The notes below the pieces were generated by a model that saw nothing but the letters and a program-made list of their open reading frames with translations, was not told the origin of the DNA and did no database searches. A stretch of 64,000 nt of DNA. Origin: Paenirhizobium cremeum. Its GTDB lineage: Bacteria; Pseudomonadota; Alphaproteobacteria; Rhizobiales; Rhizobiaceae. The translations under genes and the position numbers were made by a program. Below are positions 42,274 to 51,485 of this stretch, one piece after another (position 1 is the stretch's first letter; every line of letters starts with the position of its first letter). The stretch lies in NCBI RefSeq assembly GCF_022884085.1, contig NZ_JAGGCS010000009.1, positions 100,971 to 164,970 on the forward strand, in the 5' to 3' direction.

Positions 42274-44778
42274 TCAGATAGCCCCCGCCGTGCCAATATC
42301 CGTCACGGTGGCCCGCTTCAGCCTCAACGCATTGGTCAGGACGAAGACGCTCGAAAGCCCCATGGCTGCGGCGCCCACCATCGGCGAGAGCATGATCCCG
42401 AAATGCGGGTAGAGGATGCCCGCGGCAACCGGGATCAGCAATATGTTGTAGCCGAAGGCCCAAAAAAGATTCTGGCCGATATTGCGGATGACCTTACGGC
42501 TGATTTCCACGGCATGCACCGCGCCCGAGAGGTCGCCGCCAACCAGCACCACGTCGGCGCTTTCGATGGCGACATCCGTTCCGGTTCCAATCGCAATGCC
42601 GGTATCGGCGCTGGCCAGTGCGGGCGCATCGTTGATGCCGTCGCCGATGAAGGCCACCTTGCGGCCCTTGTCGCGCAGCGCCTCGATCGCCTTCACCTTC
42701 CCCTCGGGCAGCACTTCCGCCACCACCTCGTCGATGCCGGTCGCGCGCCCGATCGCCTCCGCCGTCCGGCGGTTGTCGCCCGTCACCATGACCACCGACA
42801 ATCCCAGCGCCTTCAATGCCTTGACGGCCGGAATGCTGGTCGGCTTCAACGGATCGGCAACGGCAATCGCAGCGGCAAGCCGGCCGTCGAGCGCGACATA
42901 AAGCGGCGTCTTGCCTTCCGATGCGAGCCGCGCCGCCGTCTCCGCAAAAACCGAAACGTCGAGACCGAGCCTTGCCATGTAGCGGTCGGCGCCAGCCGCC
43001 ACCGTGACGCCGGAAACCCTGCCGGCGATACCGTAGCCCGCCACCGCCTCGACGGCGTCGGCCGCTTCGACCGCAAGCCCGCGCGCCGTTGCAGCCTTCA
43101 CGATCGCCTCGGCCACCGGATGTTCGGAGCGCGCCTCGAGGCTTGCGGCAAGCGCCAGCACACGGTCCTCCTCGAAGCCTTCGGCGACTGCAATATCCGT
43201 CAGTTCCGGCCGGCCCTTGGTGATCGTGCCGGTCTTGTCCATGACGACGGTGTCGACATCCTTGAGCGTCTGCAACGCCTCGCCCTTGCGGAAGAGAACG
43301 CCGAGTTCTGCGGCGCGCCCCGTGCCGACCATGATCGAGGTCGGCGTGGCGAGCCCCATGGCGCAGGGGCAGGCGATGATGAGCACGGCGACGGCCGCAA
43401 CCAGCCCGTAGGTGTAAGCCGGTTCCGGCCCGATAACGAGCCAGACGAGGAAGGTCAGCACGGCAATGCCGATCACCGCTGGAACGAACCAGGCCGTCAC
43501 CTTGTCGACCGCCATCTGGATCGGCAGTTTCGCCCCTTGCGCCTCGCCCACCATGCGGATGATCTGCGAGAGCATCATGTCGGAGCCGACCCGTTCGGCG
43601 CGGAAGCGGAAGGACCCCTTGCCGTTGATCGTGCCGCCGATCACCGTTGCGCCGGCGGTCTTTTCGACCGGCACCGGCTCGCCCGAAATCATCGCCTCGT
43701 CCACATGCGAGGCACCGTCGATCACGCTGCCGTCGACCGGAATGCGCTCGCCCGGACGCACCACCACGACATCGCCGGCCACCACGTCGGACGCCGCGAT
43801 ATCCAGTGTTTCGCCGTCGCGCTCGACGCGGGCGGTCTTGGCCTGCAGGCCGGCAAGCTTCTTGATTGCGGCACCGGTGCGGCCCTTTGCGCGCGCTTCC
43901 AGCAGCCGCCCGAGCAGGATCAGCGTCACGATCACGGTCGCCGCCTCGTAATAGACGTGCCGCGCCTCATAGGGCAGCGCGTCAGGCGCGAAGGTGGTCG
44001 CCAACGAATAGAGATAGGCGGCACCGGTGCCGATCGCGACCAGCGAATTCATGTCCGGCCCGCCGCGCAAAAGCGCCGGAACGCCCTTGACGAAGAAACG
44101 GCGGCCGGGGCCGAAAAGCACCAGCGTCGCGAGCGTAAACTGGATGTAATTCAGGAGGTTGCCGGGGAAGATGTCCATCAGCCTGTGATGCAGCGGCGGA
44201 TAGATGTGGCTGCCCATCTCCATCACGAAAAGCGGCAGCGACAGCACCAGCGCAATCCAGAAATCGCGGGTCAGGCAGGAAATCTCCCGCTCCTTTGCTT
44301 CCTCGTGGGTATCCGTCTCGCCGGCCTCGGCCTGCAGCTTCGCCTTGTAGCCGGCCCTCTCGACCGCCTTTGTGAGAGCGGGAACGGCACTTCTGCCGCC
44401 AAGCACTGTCACCACCGCCTTGCCGGTTGCAAGGTTAACGGCCGCGCTCTCGACGGACGGCACGCTTTTCAGGGCCTTTTCCACCCTTGAGACGCAGGAG
44501 GCGCAGGTCATGTCCTCGATATCGAGCGTCACCGTCTCGGCCTTCGCCTCATAGCCCGCATCCTGCACCGCCTTGACCAGCGCTTCCGCCGAAAAACCGG
44601 GCCCCGGCGTCACACTCAGCGTTTCGGTGGCAAAGTTCACGGCGCTCGCCGCAACGCCCGGCACCTTCGCCGCTGCCTTTTCGACCCGCTTGACGCAGGA
44701 GGCGCAGGTCATGCCCTCGACCGGCAGGATGATCGGCTGGGCGGCCGGCGCTTTGTTTCTCGGCATCTCGTTCATCAT
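42274..44778 (-). CDS. copA: Cu(I)-exporting P1B-type ATPase
   Basis: An 834-residue P-type ATPase. Two N-terminal HMA domains carry CASC at residues 25-28 and 92-95. The membrane copper site CPC is at 470-472, the phosphorylation motif DKTGT at 514-518, SEHPVAEA follows in the nucleotide domain and [10 protein letters not shown] in the hinge. It exports cytosolic Cu(I) to the periplasm. The ATG at 44778 (next ATG one codon later) was preferred to a longer frame overlapping the CueR promoter. Confidence 0.95.
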   Translation of the reverse strand: MMNEMPRNKAPAAQPIILPVEGMTCASCVKRVEKAAAKVPGVAASAVNFATETLSVTPGPGFSAEALVKAVQDAGYEAKAETVTLDIEDMTCASCVSRVEKALKSVPSVESAAVNLATGKAVVTVLGGRSAVPALTKAVERAGYKAKLQAEAGETDTHEEAKEREISCLTRDFWIALVLSLPLFVMEMGSHIYPPLHHRLMDIFPGNLLNYIQFTLATLVLFGPGRRFFVKGVPALLRGGPDMNSLVAIGTGAAYLYSLATTFAPDALPYEARHVYYEAATVIVTLILLGRLLEARAKGRTGAAIKKLAGLQAKTARVERDGETLDIAASDVVAGDVVVVRPGERIPVDGSVIDGASHVDEAMISGEPVPVEKTAGATVIGGTINGKGSFRFRAERVGSDMMLSQIIRMVGEAQGAKLPIQMAVDKVTAWFVPAVIGIAVLTFLVWLVIGPEPAYTYGLVAAVAVLIIACPCAMGLATPTSIMVGTGRAAELGVLFRKGEALQTLKDVDTVVMDKTGTITKGRPELTDIAVAEGFEEDRVLALAASLEARSEHPVAEAIVKAATARGLAVEAADAVEAVAGYGIAGRVSGVTVAAGADRYMARLGLDVSVFAETAARLASEGKTPLYVALDGRLAAAIAVADPLKPTSIPAVKALKALGLSVVMVTGDNRRTAEAIGRATGIDEVVAEVLPEGKVKAIEALRDKGRKVAFIGDGINDAPALASADTGIAIGTGTDVAIESADVVLVGGDLSGAVHAVEISRKVIRNIGQNLFWAFGYNILLIPVAAGILYPHFGIMLSPMVGAAAMGLSSVFVLTNALRLKRATVTDIGTAGAI

Positions 44779-44802
44779 CGTCACCCCCGGTCTCGCAGCC
44801 TC

Positions 44803-44951
44803 GCCCGAAACAGGCGCTTCGACCGGCCGCGAAACCTGAAAACCATTGCGATATCCCCCACCCCATATGGGAAGCGAGGGAGGACCGCACCATAGATGCA
44901 CCTTCCCATCATGGGAGGGTCAAGGAGCGAATGGAAGATTTTTTGTCGCAT
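44803..44951 (+). repeat. Imperfect ~150-bp direct repeat, copy 1 (copA promoter region)
   Basis: Aligned with 49152-49299, it shares GCGCTTC, ACCGGCCGC, CTGAAA, TGCGATATC, AGGACCGCACCA, TGGGAGGGTCA and TTTGTCGC in order, about 70 percent identical by eye. Here it spans the start region and CueR promoter of copA. Confidence 0.7.
44900..44923 (-). promoter_or_regulatory. CueR-type promoter of copA
   Basis: The dyad ACCTTCCCA...TGGGAGGGT (44900-44920) with minus-strand -35 TTGACC (44918-44923) and a -10 near 44890-44896 (CATCTA) is a standard CueR promoter, about 120 bases before copA. Confidence 0.8.
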
Positions 44952-44978
44952 GCATGACGGGGGAGAGAATACCCGCCC

Positions 44979-45614
44979 TCACCACCTCAGCACCTTCCGG
45001 CCGATGACGTAGCCTGCGGCCGTCACCAGGGCGATGGCGAGCGTATACCAGGTGGCGATGAAAAGCGGGCTGTCATCCGGGCAATGCCAGGCATAGATGG
45101 CGGCCCCCACGGCGCCCGCCGCAAGCCCGGCGGCGGCGCCCGCAAGGCCCGGATTTCCCGGAGCCCCCTGGCGCAGCGCGATCATAAGGCCGGCAAGCGG
45201 CGCCAATGACAGCACCGGAATGAAGAAAACGCAGAAGGCCGCGTGCAGGCCGAAAAGGCGCGTGGTCCATTCCCCTCTCGGCAGGACGAAAAGCTCGGCA
45301 AGGATCGCCACGAGCAGCAGGGCGGCCGGCACAAGGAGCAAGAGAGCCTGGGAACGAACGGCAAGGCCGGGCTGGCCGATCCGGGCGACGACGACGCAGG
45401 CGAGAACGGCAAGCAGCAGCGTCGCACCGATCTTGAAGGCGACACGCGCCGTCTCGATCGCCGTTGCGAGATCGACGCGCAGCCCGACCGTCGAAAGCAA
45501 AAGCCCCGCCGAAGCCAGTATGCCGAAGACGAGCGCCGGGACCAGCATCCGGCCGAGGCGCATGCGCACCGGCGCGTCTTCCGCAAGCAGCCTAATCAGT
45601 TCGTCCGTCTTCAT
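44979..45614 (-). CDS. nrsF: NrsF-type anti-sigma factor (DUF1109)
   Basis: A 211-residue membrane protein with six hydrophobic helices and a short cytosolic start (MKTDELIRLLAEDAPVRMRL) that would hold the sigma factor. Cys128 and Cys178 are spaced 50 residues apart, like the two cysteines reported to sense metal stress in the Caulobacter homologue. It overlaps the sigma gene by four bases. Release of the sigma factor upon metal stress is inferred from the family. Confidence 0.85.
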   Translation of the reverse strand: MKTDELIRLLAEDAPVRMRLGRMLVPALVFGILASAGLLLSTVGLRVDLATAIETARVAFKIGATLLLAVLACVVVARIGQPGLAVRSQALLLLVPAALLLVAILAELFVLPRGEWTTRLFGLHAAFCVFFIPVLSLAPLAGLMIALRQGAPGNPGLAGAAAGLAAGAVGAAIYAWHCPDDSPLFIATWYTLAIALVTAAGYVIGRKVLRW

Positions 45615-46165
45615 GCTTCACTCCGGTAAAGGGCGGACAGCGTCTTCAATGCCCGGTGCAGCGCCACCCGGACCGCACCTTCGCTCATCTTCAGCCGCTC
45701 GGCGGTTTCCTTCACGCCGGCGCCCTCCAGCGAAATCGAACGCACGATGTCCCTTTGCGGCTCTTTCAGCCGCGTGAGAACGGTCTCGGCGTCCAGCCTG
45801 TCGGCGACATCCGCGCCCTCCTCCGCTTCCAGCGTCGCCATCACGTCCTCGAGCGGCACGTCGATGCGGCGCCCGCGCCGCCTCAGGCTGTCGATCAGCT
45901 TGTTGCGCACGATCGTCGAAAGCCATGGACCGATGGGCCGGCCCGGGTCCCAGCTGCCGCGCTTCAGATGCACGGCGATCAGAACCTCCTGAACGATATC
46001 CTCGGCCTCGCCGGCAGGCGCGCCAAACTGCTCGCAGCGCCTTCTGGCCATGGCGCGCAGATGCGGCGTCACCGCGCGCAGGAAACGGTCATAGGCCGCC
46101 GCGTCGCCATCCAGCGCTCCGCGCATCCATTCGGCCCACTGCGCTTCCCGTTCCAACTGCTTCAC
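45611..46165 (-). CDS. ECF sigma factor (Caulobacter SigF-like)
   Basis: A 184-residue ECF sigma factor: region 2 at about residues 25-95 (AEDIVQEVLIAVHLKRGSWD, PWLSTIVRNKLIDSLRRRG) and region 4 at about 130-180 (LKEPQRDIVRSISLEGAGVK, LKMSEGAVRVALHRALKTL). It starts at GTG 46165. With NrsF it should direct transcription of the divergent bufferin operon and probably itself. Confidence 0.9.
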   Translation of the reverse strand: MKQLEREAQWAEWMRGALDGDAAAYDRFLRAVTPHLRAMARRRCEQFGAPAGEAEDIVQEVLIAVHLKRGSWDPGRPIGPWLSTIVRNKLIDSLRRRGRRIDVPLEDVMATLEAEEGADVADRLDAETVLTRLKEPQRDIVRSISLEGAGVKETAERLKMSEGAVRVALHRALKTLSALYRSEA

Positions 46166-46173
46166 TATACCCT

Positions 46174-46200
46174 CTACGTCGGCCTACACGTTTTTGTTAC
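46174..46200 (-). promoter_or_regulatory. ECF promoter candidate of the sigma/nrsF operon
   Basis: On the minus strand GTAACA (46195-46200), 16 bases, then CGTAG (46174-46178). It has the same spacing and -10 as the promoter facing the bufferins. It ends only nine bases before the GTG, so the mRNA would be leaderless or a later start codon would be used. Confidence 0.5.
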
Positions 46201-46314
46201 CGCAGTGATCGCGACGAATTTTTCGGCCCGTCAACGCATTGATTTTCAACATTTATTTTGCAAGGCAACGCTTCACTGCGCCATTACGGCGGCCAAAGAA
46301 AGCGAAAACCCCGC

Positions 46315-46341
46315 GTAATGTTTTCCCCGGCGGCTGCGTAG
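46315..46341 (+). promoter_or_regulatory. ECF promoter candidate of the bufferin operon
   Basis: GTAATG (46315-46320), 16 bases, then CGTAG (46337-46341), 50 bases before the first bufferin gene. Confidence 0.55.
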
Positions 46342-46390
46342 CTCCCGATGTCCAAGCCAATCAGGGCTTGCCACATGAGGAGAACTAACG

Positions 46391-46663
46391 ATGAAAAACG
46401 GCTTTGTCACTCTGGCGCTTGCCGGCTCGCTTGCTTCCGCACTCGCCACCCTCGCCGCGCCGGCCCTCGCAGAGGATGCCGCCAAGGAAAAATGCTACGG
46501 CGTCGCGATGAAGGGACAGAACGATTGCGCCGCCGGCAAGCACGACTGCGCCGGCAAGGCGACGATGGACTACGACAAGCAGTCCTTCAAGCTCGTTCCC
46601 GCCGGCACATGCACGACGATGATGGTGCCGGGCGGCGGCCACGGCTCGCTCACGCCGGCCTGA
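46391..46663 (+). CDS. bufA: Bufferin precursor, DUF2282 (first copy)
   Basis: A 90-residue protein with a signal peptide (cleaved near PALAED) and four cysteines (35, 46, 53, 74) in [20 protein letters not shown] and PAGTC. These are hallmarks of DUF2282/BufA1 peptides, whose cysteines are modified by a BufB/BufC enzyme and which bind copper in the periplasm. GGAGAA precedes the ATG. It is the first gene of the buf operon. Confidence 0.88.
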   Translation: MKNGFVTLALAGSLASALATLAAPALAEDAAKEKCYGVAMKGQNDCAAGKHDCAGKATMDYDKQSFKLVPAGTCTTMMVPGGGHGSLTPA

Positions 46664-46703
46664 TTTCCACCCTCTGCCTTCATCATCGAAAAAGGACATC
46701 ACC

Positions 46704-46985
46704 ATGAACAGACGCTGCACCGCGCTGGCCACGTCGCTTGCCACCGCCCTCGTGCTCGCCGGCAACCTTGGCGCTTCCGCGCAGGAGGCACAGAAGGAGA
46801 AGTGCTACGGCGTGGCCCTCAAGGGGCAGAACGACTGCGCCGCCGGCCCCGGCACCACCTGCGCCGGCACCTCGAAGATCGACTATCAGAAGAATGCCTG
46901 GAAGCTGGTGCCGGCCGGCACCTGCACAACCATCAAGACGCCCGATGGCAACGGCTCGCTGATGCAGGGCCCGGCACCGGTCTGA
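46704..46985 (+). CDS. bufA: Bufferin precursor, DUF2282 (second copy)
   Basis: A 93-residue paralogue of the preceding gene, 40 bases downstream. The core [15 protein letters not shown] is nearly identical; the segment to the third Cys is GPGTTCAG instead of KHDCAG. Mature cysteines are at 34, 45, 53 and 74, and Cys5 is in the signal peptide. Tandem precursors served by one BufBC are inferred. Confidence 0.88.
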   Translation: MNRRCTALATSLATALVLAGNLGASAQEAQKEKCYGVALKGQNDCAAGPGTTCAGTSKIDYQKNAWKLVPAGTCTTIKTPDGNGSLMQGPAPV

Positions 46986-47053
46986 CACAGGAAAACCAAC
47001 GCGGCGCGGGCAAAACCGCGCCGCGGCACCGACGGAAACCCGGAGAACCTGCG

Positions 47054-47908
47054 ATGAAATATTCCCTGCTGCCCGCCTCAGCCGGCGTCGGCTTCAAGCC
47101 CGAGCATTTCGCGGAGATCGATGCGGCACGCCAGCCCGTCGGCTTCTTCGAGGTGCATGCGGAAAACTACATGGGCGCGGGCGGCCCGCCACATGCCAGG
47201 CTGGCCCGCATCAGGGCCGACTACGCGCTTTCCATCCACGGTGTCGGTCTGTCGATCGGCGCAATGCAGCCATTGGACAGCGAGCACATCGCCCGGCTGA
47301 AAACCCTCTGCGACCGCTACGAACCGGACAGCTTTTCCGAACACCTCGCCTGGTCGAGCCATGGCGAGGTCTTCCTGAACGACCTCTTGCCGCTTCCCTA
47401 TACCGACGAGACGCTGCGCCAGGTCGTCGAACACATCGACATGGTGCAGGAGCGTCTCGGCAGGCAGATGCTCCTGGAAAATCCGGCGACCTATCTCGTC
47501 TTCGAGGAAAGCACGCTTGCCGAAACCGATTTCCTGTCGGAGATCGCCCGGCGCACGGGCTGCGGCCTGCTGCTCGACGTGAACAACGTCTTCGTCGCCT
47601 CGACCAATCACAATCTCGACCCTTGCGCCTATCTCGCCGGCTTCCCGCTAGCGCATGTGCGGGAAATCCATCTGAGCGGCCATTCCGAGACGCTGGACGA
47701 TACCGGCGCACCGCTGCTCGTCGATTCGCACGACACACCGGTCAAGGACCCGGTCTGGGCGCTCTACGAAACCGTCCTGTCGCGCACCGGCACGGTCGCC
47801 ACCCTGATTGAGTGGGATAACGACGTGCCGGAATGGCCGATATTGCTTGCCGAGGCGCAGGCCGCCGAAGCCGTGCTCGGCCGCGCGCGCCGCGGCCATG
47901 CCGCGTGA
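47054..47908 (+). CDS. bufB: DUF692 multinuclear iron enzyme BufB
   Basis: A 284-residue DUF692/MNIO-family protein with a TIM-barrel fold. Metal-ligand regions are recognisable: [47 protein letters not shown] and EIHLSGH. BufB oxidatively modifies cysteines of bufferin precursors together with BufC. CGGAGA lies ahead of the ATG. It is cytosolic. Confidence 0.9.
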   Translation: MKYSLLPASAGVGFKPEHFAEIDAARQPVGFFEVHAENYMGAGGPPHARLARIRADYALSIHGVGLSIGAMQPLDSEHIARLKTLCDRYEPDSFSEHLAWSSHGEVFLNDLLPLPYTDETLRQVVEHIDMVQERLGRQMLLENPATYLVFEESTLAETDFLSEIARRTGCGLLLDVNNVFVASTNHNLDPCAYLAGFPLAHVREIHLSGHSETLDDTGAPLLVDSHDTPVKDPVWALYETVLSRTGTVATLIEWDNDVPEWPILLAEAQAAEAVLGRARRGHAA

Positions 47909-47915
47909 GGCCGCC

Positions 47916-48701
47916 ATGACCGCAACGACACAGGCGCGCTTCGCCGAAGCCCTTGCCGACTGGACAAGTCCCGTTCCCGCCGGGCTGCGCGCATGGACCG
48001 GCGAGCGGCCGGAACGGCGCTTTTCCATCTATCGCAACAATGTGCGCGCCGGGCTCACTGCGGCGCTTGCGTCGCGTTTTCCAGCGAGCGAGGCAATCGT
48101 CGGACCCGATTTCTTCGCCGCCATGGCCGCGGCATATATCGCCGCGCATCCGCCTCGCTCTCCGCTGCTCATGCACTATGGCGATGGCTTCGCCGATTTC
48201 GTCTCGACCTTCGCGCCGGCGGCGGGCCTGCCCTACCTGCCCGACGTCATCCGGCTGGAGATCGCCCGCGGGCACGCCTATCATGCAGCCGATGCCGTGC
48301 CGCTGGCGGCGGAAACGCTGGCGCAGGTGCCTGCCGAACGGCTGGCGGATCTCATCTTCACGCCGCATCCGTCCCTCGCCGTCCTGCGCTTCGCCCATCC
48401 CGCCGTCACCATCTGGGCGATGAATGCCGGCGAGGCGGAGCTTGCGCCGGTCGACGACTGGGCGGGCGAGGACGCCATCATCGTGCGTCCGGCGATGACC
48501 GTCGAAGTTCATCGTCTGCCGCCCGGCGCCGCCGCCTTCTTCGACGCGCTCGTCCGGGGCCTTTCGCTGGCGGAAGCCGCCGACCTCGCCGTCCGGGAGA
48601 CGGACGCCTTCAACCTTGCGGCCGCTCTCGCCACACTCCTGGCCAGTGGCGCATTCATCGACATCACGATCAGGGAGGAAAACCCATGCCACATCCGATG
48701 A
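47916..48701 (+). CDS. bufC: DUF2063 partner protein BufC
   Basis: A 261-residue protein of the DUF2063 family (annotated as putative DNA-binding but known as the partner of DUF692). RRFSIYRNNVRAGLTAALAS and LPYLPDVIRLEIARGHAYHA are characteristic. It presumably presents the precursor peptide to BufB. GAGG precedes the ATG at 47916; an ATG at 47898 overlapping bufB is an alternative. Confidence 0.88.
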   Translation: MTATTQARFAEALADWTSPVPAGLRAWTGERPERRFSIYRNNVRAGLTAALASRFPASEAIVGPDFFAAMAAAYIAAHPPRSPLLMHYGDGFADFVSTFAPAAGLPYLPDVIRLEIARGHAYHAADAVPLAAETLAQVPAERLADLIFTPHPSLAVLRFAHPAVTIWAMNAGEAELAPVDDWAGEDAIIVRPAMTVEVHRLPPGAAAFFDALVRGLSLAEAADLAVRETDAFNLAAALATLLASGAFIDITIREENPCHIR

Positions 48702-49189
48702 CCATGGCCCCGGCGCAGGGCCAGCCGCTCCTGCACAGAGCGCTCTCCGGCATAGCAATGCTCGAACGCATTCCGAACGGCTTCATCGCCCTGGTTGCAA
48801 GGCTTTCGATTGCCGGCGTCTTCTGGCAGTCGGGCCAGACCAAGCTCGACGGCTGGCGCGTCTCGGAAAATGCGATCTATCTGTTCGAGAACGAATACAG
48901 GCTGCCGCTGCTCAGCCCATGGCTTGCCGCCCACATGGCCGCGTTTGCCGAACATCTCTTTCCGGTCCTGCTGGTCTTGGGACTTGCCAGCCGTCTCTCC
49001 GCCCTGGCGCTGCTCGGCATGACGCTGGTGATCGAAATCTTCGTCTATCCGGACGCTTGGCCGACCCACGGCACCTGGGCCGCCTGCCTGCTCGTGGTCA
49101 TCGCCCGCGGGCCGGGCCTCTTCTCCCTCGACCACCTGATCGCACAGCGCCTCGAGCGAAACGGCGCTTCCACCGGCCGCACCGCCTGA
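48686..49189 (+). CDS. DoxX-family membrane protein
   Basis: A 167-residue protein with four hydrophobic helices and the DoxX start (RLSIAGVFWQSGQTKLDGWR). DoxX genes often end DUF2282-DUF692-DUF2063 operons and may handle quinone or thiol redox. AGGGAGG lies ahead of the ATG; the gene overlaps bufC by 16 bases. Its last ~12 codons lie within the direct repeat shared with the copA region. Confidence 0.85.
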   Translation: MPHPMTMAPAQGQPLLHRALSGIAMLERIPNGFIALVARLSIAGVFWQSGQTKLDGWRVSENAIYLFENEYRLPLLSPWLAAHMAAFAEHLFPVLLVLGLASRLSALALLGMTLVIEIFVYPDAWPTHGTWAACLLVVIARGPGLFSLDHLIAQRLERNGASTGRTA

Positions 49190-49299
49190 AATCCGCTGCG
49201 ATATCTTCTGCCCGATCAAGGAAGCACCCGAGGACCGCACCAGGGATGACCCTTCCGACATGGGAGGGTCATCGGCCGATTGGACGTTGTTTGTCGCTT
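49152..49299 (+). repeat. Imperfect ~150-bp direct repeat, copy 2 (after doxX)
   Basis: The counterpart of 44803-44951. It begins inside the doxX 3' end and continues into non-coding DNA. Here the copy has no copA coding sequence after it, so it looks like the relic of a duplication or recombination event. Confidence 0.7.
49249..49274 (-). promoter_or_regulatory. CueR-type dyad without an obvious target gene
   Basis: ACCCTTCC...GGGAGGGT (49249-49269) with ATGACC in place of TTGACC on the minus strand. If active, it would read antisense into doxX and the buf operon. Confidence 0.5.
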
Positions 49300-49360
49300 G
49301 TGCTTTCGTCGGAAGGAGGCCCCTTCGCGCCCCGAAGCCTCACAAACCTGATATCGGCAG

Positions 49361-49389
49361 TTGACTTCATGGCCGTTACAAAGTTACAT
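49361..49389 (+). promoter_or_regulatory. Promoter of the cobalamin riboswitch operon
   Basis: TTGACT (49361-49366), 17-base spacer, TTACAT (49384-49389), directly before the riboswitch. Confidence 0.5.
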
Positions 49390-49394
49390 GCCGG

Positions 49395-49602
49395 TCGTTG
49401 AAGGTTCCCCCAACGGCATCCGCTTTCGGGGGATTAAAAGGGAACACGGTGCGACGTACCCATCAGGGCGCAAATCCGTGGCTGCCCCCGCAACTGTGAA
49501 CGGCGAGTTCCTTCGCAACATGCGCCACTGGCCCGAAAGGCTGGGAAGGTGCGAAGGCGCTTTGACCCGTGAGTCAGGAGACCTGCCGTCGACGATCAAC
49601 GA
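49395..49602 (+). ncRNA. Cobalamin riboswitch
   Basis: It contains the conserved pieces in order: AAGGTTCCC, TTAAAAGGGAAC with CGGTGCG, AAATCCGTGGCTGCCCCCGC followed by AACTGTGA, the GCCACTGG-type element, GGGAAGG, and GTCAGGAGACCTGCC. TCGTTGA (49395) pairs with TCAACGA (49596) as P1. It would turn off the ABC importer when adenosylcobalamin is plentiful. Confidence 0.95.
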
Positions 49603-49634
49603 AACCTGGCCGGGGTGTGCCTGGGGGAATGACG

Positions 49635-49745
49635 ATGGCGATTGTAGATTTCTCTTCCGATCTTTGCCCGACTGATTCTCGCTTGAGCCCCCGTGCGTTC
49701 GCGGAGGCTTGCGATGGAGCTTTCACCCTATCTTCACGGAGCTAG
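49635..49745 (+). other. Possible short leader frame after the riboswitch
   Basis: ATG at 49635 (MAIVDFSSDLCPTDSRLSPR) gives 36 codons that end inside the ATPase gene, after GGGGGA. It could be translated as part of the expression platform or be chance; no other support. Confidence 0.3.
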
Positions 49746-50532
49746 TCCCGCCGCGCTCCTCGTGGAGGATCTCGCGTGGGGGCCCTCGCGGCGTGCGCCG
49801 ATCGTCCAGGATATCGGCTTCTCCGTTTCCGCCGGCGAAATGCTCGCCATCGTCGGCCCGAACGGTGCGGGCAAGTCCAGCCTGCTGCGCTGCCTCTACC
49901 GCTTTCATCGGCCGCTTGCGGGGCGTATCTCGCTGGACGGCGCGGATATCTGGCGGATGCCGCTTCGCAATGTCGCCCGGCGCGTGGCGACGGTCCTGCA
50001 GGAGCCGGCCGGCGATTTCGGGCTGACGGTCGCCGAGGTGGTCGAACTCGGCCTTGCGCCCCATGTCGGAAAAGCTGACCGCAGGGAGACCCGTCTCGCC
50101 ATCGGCGCGGCGCTCGACCTCCTGAACCTTGCCGATCTGGCGCACCGGTCCTTCACCTCGCTGTCCGGCGGGGAAAAGCAGCGCGTGCTGATCGCCAAGG
50201 CGCTGGTGCAGAAGCCGGACCTTTTGATCCTCGACGAGCCGACCAATCATCTCGACATTCGCCACCAGCTCGAAGTGCTCGCCCTGCTGTCGGCGCTTCC
50301 GACGACCGTCATCGTATCGCTGCATGACCTCGCCCTCGCCTCGGCCCATGCCGACCGGGTTCTGGTGCTGCGCGACGGACGACAGGTCGACTGCGGTCCC
50401 GCCGCCGGCGTCCTGACGCCCGATGCCATTCGCGAAACCTTTTCCGTGGAAACCGTGATCGACCGCAATCCGGCGACCGGCCGTCCCCGCTTTTCCTTTC
50501 ATCTCGAAACGCATGTTCAGGGGAGTATCTGA
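49714..50532 (+). CDS. ABC transporter ATP-binding protein (BtuD/FecE type)
   Basis: A 272-residue ATPase: Walker A GPNGAGKS, signature LSGGEKQRVLIAKAL, Walker B LLILDEPTNHLD, H-loop SLHDLALA. GGAGG lies six bases before the ATG at 49714; a GTG seven codons upstream is less likely. The riboswitch points to import of cobalamin or cobinamide. It is the first gene of a three-gene overlapping operon. Confidence 0.92.
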   Translation: MELSPYLHGASPAALLVEDLAWGPSRRAPIVQDIGFSVSAGEMLAIVGPNGAGKSSLLRCLYRFHRPLAGRISLDGADIWRMPLRNVARRVATVLQEPAGDFGLTVAEVVELGLAPHVGKADRRETRLAIGAALDLLNLADLAHRSFTSLSGGEKQRVLIAKALVQKPDLLILDEPTNHLDIRHQLEVLALLSALPTTVIVSLHDLALASAHADRVLVLRDGRQVDCGPAAGVLTPDAIRETFSVETVIDRNPATGRPRFSFHLETHVQGSI

Positions 50533-51485
50533 TGCGCCTAGCCCTTCTTCTTGCCGCCACCTTCAGCCTTGCCGCCTCCATGGCGGCAGCATCCGGCTTT
50601 CCCGTCACGGTCAAAAGCTGCAATCGCGACGTCACCTTCGAGGCGGCGCCGAAGCGCGCGGTCTCGCAGGACATCAACCTGACGGAGATGATGCTGGCGC
50701 TCGGCCTCACCGGTAACATGGCGGGCTATTCCGGCATTTCCGGCTGGTACAAGATGGACGACGCGCTGAAGGAGCGCCTCGACAGCCTGCCGGAACTGGC
50801 GCCGCAGCGGCCGACCAAGGAGGTGCTGCTCGCGGCCGACGCCGACTTCCTGTTCGCCGGCTGGAACTATGGCCTCAAGGTCGGGGGAGAGCTCACCCCG
50901 GATACGCTCTTACCCCTCGGCATCAAGGTCTATGAACTGACCGAAAGCTGCATCCACATCATGAAGAAGGACAAGTCGTCCATGGACGACATGTACAACG
51001 ACATCCTCAACATCGGGCGCATCTTCGGCGTCGAGGAAAAGGCGGTCGCGCTGGTCGACGGCTACAAGCAGGAGATTGCGGCGGCGACGGCGACCGTCGC
51101 CGGCGCGGGCGAGGCGCCGAAGGTGTTCGTCTACGATTCCGGCGAGGAAAAGCCGTTCACCGCCGGCCGCTTCGCCATGCCGACGGCGCTCATCGAGGCG
51201 GCCGGCGGCAGGAACATCATGGAGGATGTCGAAACGAGCTGGACGGAGGTCGGCTGGGAGCCGGTCATCGAGCGCAATCCCGATATCGTGCTGATCGTCG
51301 ATTACGGCGCGGTCAGCGCCGCGGAGAAGATCGATTTCATGCGCCGGAACCCGGCCTTCAAGGATATTCCGGCGGTGAAGAACAACCGTTTCGTGATCCT
51401 GCCCTATGCCCAGGCCACGCCCGGCCCGCGCAATATCGAGGCCGTGAAGGCGCTTGCCGCCGCCTTCCATCCGAAGAGCAACTGA
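50532..51485 (+). CDS. ABC transporter substrate-binding protein (BtuF/FecB type)
   Basis: A 317-residue periplasmic protein with a signal peptide (cut near MAAASG). The fold is the two-lobe helical-backbone type (DINLTEMMLALGLTGNMAGY, FVYDSGEEKPFTAGRFAMPT). Cobalamin-related substrate is inferred from the riboswitch; Fe-siderophore binding cannot be ruled out by sequence. ATG overlaps the ATPase stop (TGATG). Confidence 0.88.
   Translation: MRLALLLAATFSLAASMAAASGFPVTVKSCNRDVTFEAAPKRAVSQDINLTEMMLALGLTGNMAGYSGISGWYKMDDALKERLDSLPELAPQRPTKEVLLAADADFLFAGWNYGLKVGGELTPDTLLPLGIKVYELTESCIHIMKKDKSSMDDMYNDILNIGRIFGVEEKAVALVDGYKQEIAAATATVAGAGEAPKVFVYDSGEEKPFTAGRFAMPTALIEAAGGRNIMEDVETSWTEVGWEPVIERNPDIVLIVDYGAVSAAEKIDFMRRNPAFKDIPAVKNNRFVILPYAQATPGPRNIEAVKALAAAFHPKSN

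Noticed and set aside
41590..44490. 966-codon open frame on the plus strand
   Set aside because: It lies antisense to cueR and copA, has no family features and reflects the GC-rich codon pattern of copA.
49361..49675. Open frame across the cobalamin riboswitch
   Set aside because: The conserved riboswitch elements explain the sequence; the frame has no protein-like features.
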